From contig ML664176.1 in assembly GCA_007570785.1 (NCBI GenBank), forward strand, positions 547,296-611,295: a stretch of DNA of 64,000 nucleotides, in the 5' to 3' direction. Below the pieces are notes generated by a model. The model did not search any database. It was not told the origin of the DNA and saw only the letters and a list, made by a program, of their open reading frames with translations. This DNA comes from Antilocapra americana. Taxonomy: Eukaryota > Chordata > Mammalia > Artiodactyla > Antilocapridae. Shown in pieces: positions 27,001-42,000 of this stretch (within the stretch, counting starts at the first letter, position 1; each line of letters begins with the position of its first letter). The translations under genes were made by a program, and so were the position numbers.

Positions 27001-30000
27001 TCATGGAAACCCTAGGCTCAGTGTCTCAAGAGTTGGAGAATTGATTGGTATGAGGGGAAAATCCCACATAAATGGTTTCAGAAGTCTTGTGAATAGAAAC
27101 AGTTCAGAAACATGGATAGTCTCAGTTTTACAGGATGAAAAGAGTTCTAGAGATTGGCCATACAAAAATATGAATGTAGTTAATACTACACAACTGCACA
27201 TTTAAAAAAATGGTTAAGCCAGTAAATTTAATGTTATATATATTTTACCATAATTAAAATAAATTTTTAAAAAAGGTAAGGAAATTCTGACACAAGCTAC
27301 AACATGGTTGAATTCTGAAGACATTATGCTAAGTAAAATAAATCAATCACAAAAGGACAAACACTGTTATGACTCCACTTATATAAGGTACCTAGTGAAG
27401 TTAAATTCATAGAAATAAAAAGTAGAATGATGGTTGTAAGGGACTGGGCGGAGGGCAAATGATGAGTTATTTAATGAACATAGTTTCAGTTTGAGAAGAT
27501 GGAATAGTTTGAGAATGAATGATGAAAATCTATTCACAAAAGTGTTCAAGTATTTAATGCTTCTGGACGATCCTTAAAAATGGTTAAAATGGTAAATTTT
27601 ATGTTATACATTTTACCACACCAAAAAAAGAAATATAGTACAGACTGAAACCTAGTAAGTTTGGGAATCCCAAAAAGAGACTTGAGAAAATGAAAAAGAA
27701 GCAATTAATTGAAAATGGCTGAGAATTTTAAAGAACTGATTATGAACTTAAATCTATAGATACAAGAGACACAGTGAACCGAGTAGAATTTTCTTTTTAT
27801 AAAGTACATTGTAATGAAACTGTAATATATCAAAAATAAAGAGCATTCAGAAAGAAAAGATAAAAAAAAGATAAAAAAAGAAAGAAAAGATAGATTCCCT
27901 AAAAGAAATGACAATTAAATAATACATTTTTCAATAATAATACATGAGCCAGAAACAGAATTATACCATCAAACACTGAGAAATAAAACAAACTGACAAT
28001 TTAGAACCATGTATGGACTAAAACTATCTTATTAGAATGAGAACAAAGTAAAAATACTTCCAGGTAAACAAAAAAGATTGTTCACCACCAGGAGATCTTC
28101 ACGAAAGGAACATCTAGAACATAAAGCATTTTAGGAATAATGAAGGGGGTCTCAGAATGTATATCTGAAAGGTAAGAGAAAAGAGGAGGTGGAAAGGCAA
28201 AAAAAAAGGTCAAATTTGTAGATAAATGAAGACAAATATTGCCCATATAAAATAATAATGCAGGTTGGTTTAAAAAGAGACAGGATCATCATATGACCGT
28301 ACAATCACACTCATGGGCTTATATCCAGAGAAAATACACAGTTTGAAAGCATACACGCACCCCAATGTTCACTGCAGCACTGTTTACAGTAGCCAAGACA
28401 TGGAAGCAATCTAAACGTCCACCGACAGAGGGATGGATAAAGAAGATATGGTACATATATACAATGGAATTGGAATATTATTACTCATCCATTAAAAAGG
28501 ATGAAAGAGTGCCATTTGCAGCAACGTAGATGGATCTAGAAAGAGTTATACTGAGTGAAATATGTCAGACAGAGAAGGAGAAATGTCATATGACATCCCT
28601 TGTATGTGGAATCTGAAAGGAATGAACTTACTTAGAAAACAGCAAGAAACTCAAAGACTTAGAAAACACACTTACAGTTGCTGGGGGAGAGGGGACTGTT
28701 AGGTAGTTTGGTATGGTCATGTACACACTGATATATTTAAAATGGATAACAAGGACATGCACATGGAACTCTGCTCAATGACAGGTGGCAGCCTGGATGA
28801 GAGAGGAGTTTGGAGGAGAATGGATACACCTACATGCATGGCTGAGTCCCTTCGATGTTCACCTGATGCTATCACAACATTGTTGATCGCTATACACCAA
28901 TACAAAATAAAAAGTTTTTAAAACTTATATTTATTTGGCTGTGCTGGGTCTTAGTTGTGGCATGTAGGATATAGTTCCTTGATTAGGGATTGAACCCAGG
29001 CCCCCTGCACTGGGAGCATGGAGTCTTAGCCAGTGAATCACCAGGTAAGTCCATTTTTTTTCTTTAAAATACACTTTTTCTAGCTCCATAAACTGAAATG
29101 TTCTCAGAAACACTGATCAACCTAGGTGCAGTGAGAACCCCCAGTGCCATCCAGTCTTGAAACACCACTAGAAACTAAGGCTCTAGGAAATTCTTGATTC
29201 TGGGGCTGGGTTAGGTATCGTACAAAACAAGCCTCAAAGATTACTAGAGTGATTCAAAGCCAGTATGAAGACCCCATCACTGTTCAAAGCTGGTATTATC
29301 TGAGTTTCAAAAAGGATAACTGTAGTGGGCTAAAACCCATCAAACATACTTATCTTCATGATTCAGGAATATTTTTAAAAAAACAGTGATCACCATTGTA
29401 AAGTAAGAAGGGGCCAATTATTTTTTTCAAAACTGATGAAGAATCTAGCATTTTTTCTGCTACATAAAATGGGAAGCCAAACAGTAGATGGAGAAAAATA
29501 TCTCTATAAAATTATTCCAAATATGAATAAAAATAATGATGCAATTATAATGAATCTTATAATTGTGCAGACCAAGTGAATCAATGAATCCAGGCATTAA
29601 AAATCAATAGCTCCTAACATCTCAAAAAACAATCAGACATTATGTGTCACCTTATTAAAGAATACACCACCATCTATATGTTCAATCCTTTTAGCAAGAC
29701 TATAATTCTGATCAAGTTTTGGATCCAGTTGATAATTTGTAAGAAATACAGAGCAGAGAGGAAAATGTTGAGGATTATTACGAATATGTAATTATCAAAA
29801 TCTAGACTGTAGGAAAGTCTACAGGTCAAATGATTCAGGTTCTTGAAAAGATAGTTAAAGGGGGAAAAAAAAATATGGAGGGGTAACTTGTAGATTAAAA
29901 GAAACTGTTTTATCAGGTAAAGGAAAAAACTTCCAATGTATACAGTAGTTGCTTTTATCCAAGGAGGTTGGACTCCAAGACCCTCAGTTGGTCTGAAGTC

Positions 30001-33000
30001 ATGGCTAAAACCAAATTTCATTTCCTATCCATGTATATCTATGATAAATTTAATTTAAAAATTAGGCACAGTAAGAGACTAAAAACAACAATAAAATAAA
30101 AACAGAACAATTATAGGTGATATTGTAATAAGTTATGTGAATGTGGCCTCTGCCCTCAAAATCTCTTACAAAATCAAGGTCTCTTCAGTCTTAGCTAAGC
30201 ACTACAGCTGTAACTTTGGCAGTTTGAAGTGGGACAACAAAACACAAATTTCTTTTTCCTTCGTTATAATTTCATGGATAGAAGATTCATTCTTGTTGTA
30301 AATCTTAGCAACTGCAGCATATGATTTCTGTTCTTTCTTTACTAAGTTGAGAACGTTCACCTTTTCACTTGAAGGAAACACTCTGCGGCTTCTTTATGAC
30401 ATACCCAATTGCCATTGTTGCTACACTGGCACCACCAGGCTATTATCAAGCAAAGTAAGGGTGACTTGAACACAAGCACTGTGACACCTCAACGGTCATC
30501 TGATAACTGAGGTGGTTACTAAGAGACTCATGGGTGGGAGATGCTAGACAAAAGGATGATTCACATTCCAGGTGGGCTGAAGCAGGATGCTTCATCATGC
30601 TCTTCAAAATGATATGTGATGAATTATTTCTGCAATTTTCCACTCGCGGATAACTGAAACTGAGGAAAGCGAAACTGGGTTTAAGGAGGGACTACTATAC
30701 AACCTATAAAACTCTTGTATTTAGAATATTCAAAAAACTCCCAGAGATCAGTAACAAAAAGAGGGAATATCCAATAGAATAAAGGGAAAAACCTGAACAA
30801 TCAATTCACAAGAAATGACCAAAAGACATGTGAAAAGATATACAGTCTTTTGTACATAACACTCTATCCTCTAGATTAATTAAAACTAACATGACTAAGT
30901 ATCAATTTGTTGAGAATATGGAGTAAAAACTTCTCAAAACCTGATAGGTAGAATGTAAAGTTGCATAACCAGTTTGGAAAACAGTCTAACATTATCTATT
31001 GAAGTTGAAGATGTGCCTATTCTATACCCACAATTTCATTCCTAATCATATATCCAGCAGAAATGTGTGCATGTGTGCACCAAGAGACATGTATGACAAT
31101 TTTCATAGGGGCACTGCTTTGAATAGTTCAAATCTAGAAACAGTCTTAATTTTTTAAAAAATTTATTTATTCTTTAATTGAAGGATAACTGCTTTACAGA
31201 ATTTTGTTGTTTCCTGTCAAACCTCAACATGAATCAGCCATAGGTGTACATATATCTCCTCCCTTTTGAGCCTCCCTCCCACCGCCCTCCCCATCCCACC
31301 CCTTTAGGTTGATACAGAGCCTCTGTTTGAGTTTCCTGAGCCATACAGCAAATTCCCATTGGCTATCTATTTGTAAGTTTCCATGTTACTCTTTCCATAC
31401 ATCTCACCCTCTCCTTCCCTCTCCCTAAGTCCGTAAGTCTATTCAGTCTGTTCAAAACAACCCAACTTTTGATCAACAGAATAAACTATTTATGTGTATT
31501 CATAAATGTACAGAAATGAAAATGAATGAAATACAACTACACACATACATACACATGAAACTCACTAACATACTATTGAGTAAAGAAAGGATTCTGTTCA
31601 CATAGTACAAAAGAGGGGACTCCCCAGGGGGTCCACTGGTTAAGAAAACACCTTGCAGTGCGGGGTGTGCAGGTTTGATCCCTAGTCAGAGAACTCAGGT
31701 CCCACAAGCCACAGAGAAACCAGGCTACGTGCCACAACTAGAGAGGTCAGCACACTCCGGAGCCTGTGTGCCACAACTAGAGTCCACATGCCACAAAAGA
31801 GATCCATGTGCCACGACTAAGACTCAACGCAGCCATATTAATAAACACATGTTTAAAAAATCCACATAAAATTTAAAAACAGACAAAAGAAAGCCTGAAC
31901 TACCAAAAAAAAATTTTTTTAAGGCATGGAAATTATCAAACCAGTTGGCACAGTGATTATTTCTTCAACAAGGGAAAACATTATTTAGGAGGGATACACA
32001 AAGGGCTTCTAGGTTAATGGTAACGTTTTATTTCTTGACTTGGAAGAGAGTCACATAGGTGTTCACTATGTAATTATTTGTTGGAAAGCTATATATATTT
32101 GTTCTAAATACTTTTCCATAGGTACATTACATTTCATAGTATAAAATTAAAATTTGAAAACAATAAAAAATTAGATAAATAACAGTGAGTCTTTGGGGTG
32201 AGATGTAAAACGTAATGAGACAATGTGCTGCCAAGTCAATCTGGATAAAAAGACTTAAAGCTGACTGCTAGCTATCAAATAATGTACTTTGTTAATAAAC
32301 TTGTTTATTTCATAAAAGTGGTAAAATACCCTTAAAATCTATATCTTAACCATTTTTAAGGGTAGTGTTCAATACTATTAAGCATATCAACATTGATTTG
32401 TACAGAGACTAGTTTTAAAGGCTTAAAAATAATTCAGACTGGGGTTGTAGTTTCTAGATGAATATTACAACTCTAAATTTTTACTATGTCCACTAAATGA
32501 TGGGAAGTTGCAAGGCAGAGTGATTTACAGGCTTTGCTAATAAATCTGCATGAATAATTTAAGTATAATAATAAAAAAAATCTAATGAAATTTATCATCT
32601 GGTAGCTGTTTACCATGAGGATAGTGAACACAAATTATGACTTGGTTCTAAAGGATCATTCAGATTTTTAAAGACTAAGATAACTCCTTAAACCCCATTC
32701 TCTCACAAGGCAAATCAGTTTATCACATCAAATCATCCATATGAGTAAAATACAACTTAAATACAGTAGCTAGATCATTAAAAGAAAATATATGAATATA
32801 CTGTAGTATCTGATTTTGAGGTGTTATTATTTCTATTATCTCCATCATTTAAACACATGATGAATAAAAGACCTATATACAATTTGGTCTCTAATTTGCC
32901 AACATTAATATATACTTTTGGAAAATCATCACACATTTTAAAATGCTGCTATTGCCTATCACTTGGCAGCTCATAAATGTGATTTTTCTTTACCTCTGTG

Positions 33001-36000
33001 AAGAGACTAGCATCGTCAGAAAGCATATTATAATCCTGGGCACATTTCTTTGCAGAATTCTGCAAAAATTTTAGGAATTCTGTAACTTCTTCATTCACAT
33101 GTTTTTTCATTTCCTGGTTTTGGAAAAAAAAAGACATATCTTGGAATAAGACGCCTGATTAAACACAATCACTTCTCAATCACTGCACTAATAATTTGAA
33201 CTTAAATTATCATATCCAAAGCAGATATCACAAAACAGTTAACTGTGCCAAAAGAGAAAAGCTGTATGACTAACACTACAATTAGAAATTAATAAATTTA
33301 ATAAAATGTTCTGAATTAACATAAAAAGGGACAAACACTCAAGTGGAAAAATAAGCACATAAATGAATCGGCAAGTTATAAAACAAGAATTAGAAATGGC
33401 TTATAAACACATGCAAAGTGCTTATTTTCATTAGTAACCACTCTAATATAAAGCAAGAGACTGCCATTTTTCCCCATATGTTCAATATTAGTGAAGATAT
33501 TCTGGAAAAACCTTTGTACAATAGCGGTACATACAAACTGGATTAAACTTATTGCAGAACAATTTGCTCATGTGTAACTGCAGCTCAAAGCCTTAAGAAC
33601 ATGTACAGTTTTTCATCTGGTAATTATATTTCTAAGAATTTATCTCAAGGAAATGATCACAGACATAAACAATGAGTTTGCAACAGTGATGTTCAACACA
33701 GCAACACATGATTCAGAATTTGGAAACTACTTAAAGTAATAATTACACAAAAATTTTAAAGTGATTCAAAGTAAAGTTCTACTACTAGTACTTAATGTGA
33801 ACTAGGGTGAAATATACTCAGAACTAGAGCAAAATGCCTTAACTATAATAGAATAAAGAATATAATTAAAGCATTAATATTCTGCCAATTAAACTCCTTT
33901 TAATTTTTATTAATAATATTTATTGTACCTAAAAAGAAAAGCAAATTTAAAATACTTCCTAACTTTTAAATTTTCTTTATGGAAGCTGAAAAACAGAATA
34001 CATACCAAGTACTGCAAGTAGTCATTTTTATTTATTCCAAGAGTTTTGGAATTTGCAGAGACTTTTGCATATTTAACCAATAAATCCACATAATTTCTCT
34101 GCTCTCTCTGTGAGAAACGAGAGAAACGAGGATAAGGAACTCTTGGTTTTGGAAGAAGAACCATTCCAACTGTGGTTTTAACTTTTTCCTTTGCTTGAGC
34201 TGCTGAATTAACTGTTGGCTCATTTTCTACAGAACCTGCTGAGGCATTCACATTTTCTCCTATACGTCTGGAAAAACAAATACAGTTTACAAATAAGTGC
34301 TTTTCACAAGAAGATTACTATCATGAAACTTCATGATTCTCAATCACCAGGGAGAATATAGAGTGATTAACAGACTAAATACTGGATTATTATCTAACTC
34401 TGCCACCTGCATTTTGATGTTTAGCCATTTAGTATAAATTAAGTATTCTGCAAGATAGGATCATATCACAAGTCTACCTTCAATTATCTGATGGGGAGGA
34501 AGAGGCATAATCCTTAGACAAGTTATTCAATTTGGAAGTTTCTCCCTTTTACTGAAGAAGAGTTAATCACTCCTGCCAATTATATATGCAAGGATTTTGG
34601 GTTTACATTTTATTACAATGCAAATTGCTTTTTAATACTTAAACTCTTCAATAAGATATATTAGTTAATGTAGTGAACAAAAGCCACTAGGAACAGAATA
34701 GGATGAAGTCACAAATTTGCAGTTCACAAATTCATTGAGATTCTAAATTTTCTGGTTTCCTCTGCATTTATTATCTCACAAGTTAAAAAGAAAGTCTGAA
34801 CACTGTGTGGATATATTCTATGGAAGCAACAGTTGTTTGAAAAAAGTTATATAATCCTCTATCACTCATGCACATGGCTGAGTCGATCGAAATGTCTTGT
34901 ATGAATACAGAGAAATCTTGACATATCTATAGTGAAATGCACTAGAGGAAAAAGTAGTGAGTAGCTAGAGAACCTGTTACTATATTTGTTTATGAAACGC
35001 TATCCCCAATTTAAAAAAAAACCATCTTATTAACCCAGTTAAGGTACATTAACACAAATTTCTTATCCAGTACATATTCAGTCTCTATTACTGCTATTCA
35101 GTGTTCTAATTAACATTTTTCATAAGAGTCTTAAAGTACACACACAAAACTACATTTTCTTAGCCTCTGTAACTTTAATTTCCACCACAGTAATTGTATC
35201 CTATGATTTGGTTCCAAACTAAACAACAATAACCAAAAGGAAGGGAAACTAATGAAAGGATGAATGTCTGCTGATTCATTCTTCATTCCTCCATGCATTA
35301 GTATTTACTGTGAGTGACTACCACGTGCCAGCCCTACGCTGGGCAGCAGGCATACAACCGTACAACCCACCCTGAGTGCAACAGTCTCCACTCTCTAGAA
35401 TTTTATAATCAAGTGAATCAGACAAGTGAATGGGGAAGAAACAGAAATAAATATGTACATCAATACAATGTGACTCTGGAGACCTCCGGTTTCCAAACTG
35501 AACATGTTGAATAGGTGACCGGGGAGAATCCTAAGGATATGGAAATCAGGGACTAAGAAGAAGAAAGGGGAGGGGAAAGAAATATCCAGAGCAATGATTC
35601 TTAATCTAACAGTATTAACCCTCAGAGCATTCTGGAAGCCTGTGCATGTATCTGGGCTGTCCCAAAATAGAAGTATAGAAGGCATTTAGACGTCAGGAAT
35701 ACTAGATTTTTATAATGTGTGGTAGTGTCCTGCACAACATTCAGAGGTCATTTCAAACTTTCCCTTTTCATATACAAATAAATGTGGTCTGTTATTATTA
35801 CTGTGTATTTACCCAGCAATAAATTTTACTCTTCTATTTTTATGATTTTTTTATATAGTTTATCTTAAATCCAATTTATTCATGTTAGCTGGTGCATCTG
35901 ACTACGTCATTAAATCTTCTAGTGCAGTAGAATCTACTATAGTACATGATAAAAATGATTTTCCTTTTCATATTTATATAGTTAAATAACATTTTAAACT

Positions 36001-39000
36001 ATTACGTCTGTGGCTACTAATATCTATGAATTTCAATTAATAGCAAAGAGGTGTCTTATTTCTTATTAACATCTGTCGTGCAAAGTAGAGAGTTTCAGCC
36101 TCCTAAGTCTGAGAATTACCAATATCTGTGTCTGGATGAAGGGTGAGTCAAACCCCATCTGAAACTACCCTTAATGTGTTTTAGATCACCTTTAAAATAC
36201 TAGAATAAACATGGTAAAAATTTCAAAATTCTTTAAAAAGAAAGAAAAAAGACTTAAGAATCACCCAAATAAGGAAAAGATTCAAGACTACTCTTTTAGA
36301 GCTAAACTCTGTATGGAAAACTAATCAAGAGAGCTGGTTAGTGAACAGAAAAGGAACATTGGAAATTAAAATGAAGATGTTTAGATTGGCTCTGAAAATA
36401 ATACAGGTGAAGACATACTTAGCTACCAAAGTTTCTCCAATAACTACATAAAAAATAAGCATACTTTAGGTTAACAAAATGAATATTAACTGCTGATCTT
36501 GGGAGAAATGTATTACAGCAAATTGATTTCTCACTAGAAAATGTCTTGAGAGCTATTCAAACCTAAGAGTATTGTGTCCGCAACTCTTAACAATACTGCT
36601 TCGCAGCTGTCTCTCTGAATATGAGAACATGTCTGTCCTCATGGCACAAACTGGCAAATTTAATTAAGCTGCTGCAGCAACAAGATGCTGACTCAGATAT
36701 GTCAGAGTAGGAATGTCAAGAAATTCTAGCAGTTTAAATTGGCTACATTCAGCAAAGAGTGAAATGGCAGCACATCAAGATCATTTCTGTGTGCAGTGCT
36801 GTCAAAATCTTCATCAGGGTGCAAGCCAAAAGCATCCGACAGGGTTTCTCTATCCACATTTATAGCATTATATTTAATTTGATAGTTTGAAGTTTTCTTC
36901 CTTCATTTTGTCAACTACCCATTCTCCTTTTTTACCTTAAGTTTCTATGAAAAAAAGGCAGAATTCAAAACTTTTTGCTTCCTGTGCTATAAAGTCTCCT
37001 GGTTTGGGTAGCTTCTTTAAGTAGAATTTGGAAATGGTACTTCTAGCTCCCATCTCAAGTCTACCTGTTCCTACTGAATTTGATTTACTTATGTACATTA
37101 AACATGTTAAAATTTTTTCTTCTTTTTTTTTTGTATTTGAAGCTGCTTTCCCTTTTGCTGCCTTAAAATTCAGTTATAAATATCTATAGCCAGAGACTTA
37201 CAATTTTAAAAACTTACAATTTTTTAAAAGGCAAATTTTTACCTTTTAGTGGAGGGAGAAGGGTTGAATAAAAACCTCATTTTGTTGAAAGTAGCATAAA
37301 CAAAGGTATCAATTTTTCCCCAAATATGTTATTTATAGAACAGAAAAAGATTGCAAAGCTAGGGCTAATAAATTTACATTCTTTCTAGTTTTTTTTTTTC
37401 ATCAAGAAAACTGGTAATTAAATATAGTCTAAAAATTCATTCTGACTATAAGAAAAAAAAGATTTTAGAAGTGTACTCAGCTTCTAATAATATGTCCTCT
37501 CCTTTATATATTTCAGACTATAACCCACACTTGGGATATGCTGAATAGAACCAGATTCACAAAGAATCATAAAATATTTAAGAAGCAGAAGCAGAATGAA
37601 TAAGACTAATATTGGAAATTTTTAGTCTGGAAAGTTGAGACTGAGATAAAAGTTAATAAAAGTGAGTTGTTGTTTTTTTTTTTAAGAGTAAAGATATATG
37701 TGCACTCAATCTCAGGACATGAGTATTGGCAGGCATTCTTTGATTCAAATAAACAAAGGCAACTGCTTCACTGATAATAAGTTTTAAGAAGTTATCTCCA
37801 AGAAGTGGTACAAGTTGAATAATAGCTTCTGAAAAAATTCACAGATGCACATTGATAAGGAATTTATCATTTATAGGAATCCTTTGTAGGAATTTATCCT
37901 ACAAAAGTCTTAACCTTTTGTAGTTGATACTAGCAAAGACAATAATTATGCACTTCGGCAAGAAATGTTGCTCATGAAACTGCCTCTTTAAAGCAATTCT
38001 GAAAATGCCTTATTAATACAACTTCTGCCTGTCTTTATTTGAACTTATCTACTATCTGATGGAATCAAAAAAGGACTTGTTTACTGTTTTTAATGGCAAT
38101 CTGGCAATATCTATAAAAATTAAAATCACACATGCATCTTCCTCTCATAGGAACTGATCCTTATACCAGCACGTATATAAAAAGGATGCTCACTGTTTGT
38201 AATAGTAAAGGAATGAAAACAGCCTAAATGAGTATCAGTGGTAGTAATGAATTGATTCCACTAAGAAATACCACAGTTACCAGAAAACTAGGAGGAAAAT
38301 TAGAGGAGAGTGAGATATTACCATAGAAAATAGCTCACTATCTTTAGAGGAGTAGTTTTAATAGCCTAGTGAGGGTAGCAGACAGATCACAGTGAGATGT
38401 TTAGTGAAAGCAAGTACAATGGGATGTGCAGTAAAGGGAAGGTGTTTTTTTTTTTTTTTTACTTCCCATTCTGTTTCTCACATAGATGCTCCAAATTTGT
38501 CTTTTGCCTGAAGGGTTTAATCCATTTAAAGTAATTTTGGTAATGCTATCTTGTTAACTGTTTTCTGTAGGTCTTATAGCTTTTTTGTCTGTCATGTCCT
38601 CCCAGCAAGCATATACAAGTACAAAGAAGTATAAGTACAAATGAGAGAAGAGGTAACAAACTAACTAGAAAGAACTTGAAATTCAGGGATTGAGACAGGA
38701 CAAACTTGAGCATGCTTAAATACTGATCAAGAGAGAACAAAGAGGGAATTCCCTAATGGTCTAGTGGTTAGGACTAAGCTTCCACTGTAGGGGGCACTGG
38801 TTTGATCCCTGGTTGAAGAACTAAGATCTTGCTAGTTTGTGCCAGTTGAAAAAAGTGCCCCCAACCAAAAATGAGAGAGAGAGAGAGAGAGAAGTGGGAG
38901 TAACAGGGGATGCTAATTGACAGGGTACTGAAAAATTGGAAAAGATGGGGTCCCACTTCATGCAGAGGGTGGAAATATGTTTCCTCCATTGCAAAAGAAG

Positions 39001-42000
39001 TGGAGAAAAGATGAAAGTAAACATTGAACTCTCCGAGGGGAGCTCCTCAATTCTTCATCTGGCATATTATCATTTCTTTCTAGTAAACTTCATGACTCAG
39101 TTTTAAGATTCATCCATAATAGAGTAGAAGGAGCCAATCACAAAGGAAAGAAGAGCTGTCACAGACAGGTAAGCAGTGAGAAGGGGAAATTATTACTGTA
39201 AGAATACACATTTTCATACCAGAAATTTGGTGGTATGAAATCTATGACAATTTGGTGGTATCTATTAAAATATAAAATATTTATAGTATCCACCCAAATA
39301 ATTCAATTTCTATAAATGTATTTTATAGAAATAATTACAAGAAATTTATAAATGTTACTATTAAAACTGCACAAACATTTTACAATGTAAAACTAGCTAA
39401 AAGAATTAAAAGTATCTTTATATACTTAAGTAATATGCATTCATTAAGAAGACAGAGATAATAGGGACACAAAATACCTAAAGTATTATGTTAAATGAAA
39501 AACCAAATTGCAAAAGTTTTATAGTGTTTACAGTATTTATAGTGTGATTTCCACCCCCCTCCCCACTCTTTTTTGGGCCACATACTGCATGGCTTGTTCC
39601 CTGATAAGCGAGTGAACCCAGACCCTCAGCAGTGAAAGCATGGAGTTCTAATCACTGGACATCCAGGAACTTCCCCCATTTCTAATATGTATCTGTTCAC
39701 GTGTAGAGAAAGGTCTTAAAAGATGTTACATATGTACACCAAAGAGTGGTCTTTTGGGGATACTAAGCTCTTCTATTTTCTAATTTTTACATTCCTATAA
39801 TTCAAATGTTTCATAGTGGATATAGACAGGTAGATCTAAAACTTCAAGCATCAGAAAAATATCAAATATGGATATAAATAACCAAATAAATAAGCATATT
39901 ACCTGCTAGATAAAATACATAGTTCTTTTAAACTCGGAGCCATGGACCGATCTTTATAATTTTCTCGAGAAAAAAATGTCTTAAGACCATTTTTTGGTGA
40001 AACATCCCTGAAAAACAAAGTAATTTACTTGGATTTGATAACTGAAATATCTGGCTAGATTAACATGCATAATGTACAACTGCAATTTAAAACTACACGT
40101 CCCTGACCTCTCCTTTCCCAGAAAATCACCTCTTAATATTTTAACTTCACATACCAGATGTGTGAGTTTAGATGTTTTACTTCTTGCATAGTTTTTAAGC
40201 TAGGCCCATTCTGAAATTCTCCAGTTTCAATAATCAGCCTTGTTTTTTCCTTCAGTACTCATCTTAGGCTCTGTGGTATAACATTAAGCTGTTTGATTGC
40301 TCAAAGAAAATACTTCTCAACTTATTTTTGTCTCATTCACTATTGTGCTCAGCCAAAAAACACTACAAAGACTGATTACCCAACTATTTTTGATTACTTG
40401 GCAAATGCGATCAATAGTGCGCCTCTACTAAAACCACTTTTAAGGTCATATATGATGTTCCATATTGTAATTAACTTACAGACTAACATACTGCAGTCAA
40501 GGCTTTCCATCTAGTAAGTGTCACATAAATGCTGGTTGAAGGAAACAATCTAAAAATTAAATACACTGAGACCCATTAATCTAGGGAGGACAAAAATTAG
40601 TAGGATTCTATAGAAAAGGATAGTTCCAAGGTCTATAATACAATGCAAAGGCCCTGAATCATACTTGGGTTTCACAATGTCAATGGTATAGAAGAGCATC
40701 TGTGTTCCATTTGAACATATTCTTTATAGAAAGAAGCATAAATGAGCATATCTCTAGGAACTTACAACAGAACAATCTAATCAAATAGCACCTGCAGCTG
40801 GTTATTCCTAAAATGGGAAATTCTAGCATATTTGCGCCATATTCATTTTTATTTTTAAAGGTGTTTATCTAAAAAAAATGATTAATGTGCAAACAACAAA
40901 ATTAAAAATATTATTTGCTATACACCAGGGTAGTTTATTACTTGCAATGGTTCTGTATTTGTGACATCTCATTAAATTCTAAAATTTTTGTATCACATAC
41001 AAAAACAAAGCCACAGACCCCAGGGATTGTGAGCTCCTTGGAGGAAGGGAGCACTGTTTGCAATAAGCAAATACTTATTAAGCACATACTGATTTTATTT
41101 GATCAATTTGACATGTTACATTTTGTAAACTGAAGGTGTATAGCATGTTACTTTGATAACATTTCTATATTGTAATATGGTTGCTAGCAAAGCAACATGA
41201 ACCATATTACATCATTATACACAACATCATCATCTACATTATACTAGAATACATACGGATTGAATCTTTGAGTCAGGTGCTATCTTAGCTATCTTTGTTA
41301 TCTCTTGTAACTTTTATATTCTCCTCTGTTAGCAAACTCCTTCACTAGTATAGATGCTTAGTTAATGTGTGTCAAATTGACCTAAAGCAACACATACATT
41401 AGATTTCTATTGCCACTATATTACTTAATAAAGTCCTTTATTTGGAATGGTCTCATACACTTCTAAAATAGTCTATGTATTTACATTACCACTTGATATA
41501 GATTCCAATATTAAAAAAAAATAGCTTGTCAATTCTTAAAGAAGGTCTATTACTTGCACAAATATGGGCTAGGTTCTTGAATACAAGAATATTCCAGTAT
41601 CTCTCCTTCACTATGACCAACGATAAATACAGGATGGACTTATACACAGTCACAACCTAAGCACTGAATTGTCATCACTTTAGGAGAGGAAGTGCAGTCA
41701 AAGATAACTGGAAACTGCTCAGTAAGTGTAGATGAGAATTTTAAACTCTTAAGCCACTGAATTCGTCCTCTTGTTTCCTCCAGATTTCTTCAGGCCAGAT
41801 ACCCTCCTTTCCTAATCTAGTCACCAGACTCACTTCAATCTCGTTGTGTAGATGCCTAGAAAGTCCCTCAGTTGTGTCCGAGTCTTTAAGACCCCCATGG
41901 ACTGCAGCCTGCCAATCTCCTCCATCCTTGGAATTTTCCAGGTAAGAATACAGGAGCAGGTTGCCATTTACTTTTCCAGGGAATCTTCCTGACCCAGGGA

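Larger units (their letters stand above)
22430..32993 (-). other. ICE2 10.6-kb intron between coding exons 4 and 5
   Basis: The most repeat-rich part of the window: a Bov-tA doublet, BovB with RT remnant, Bov-tA, CHR-2, several L1 3' ends, an LTR relic, a Tigger-type transposon and nested L1s. 25340-26260, 29060-29930 and 31870-32990 are mostly unassigned AT-rich sequence. Confidence 0.8.
34268..39902 (-). other. ICE2 intron between coding exons 2 and 3
   Basis: 5.6-kb intron: L2/MIR-like piece at 35300-35430, old L1 at 38085-38290, CHR-2 at 38747 and 39560. The long block 35480-38080 has no recognised repeat or gene. Confidence 0.75.
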
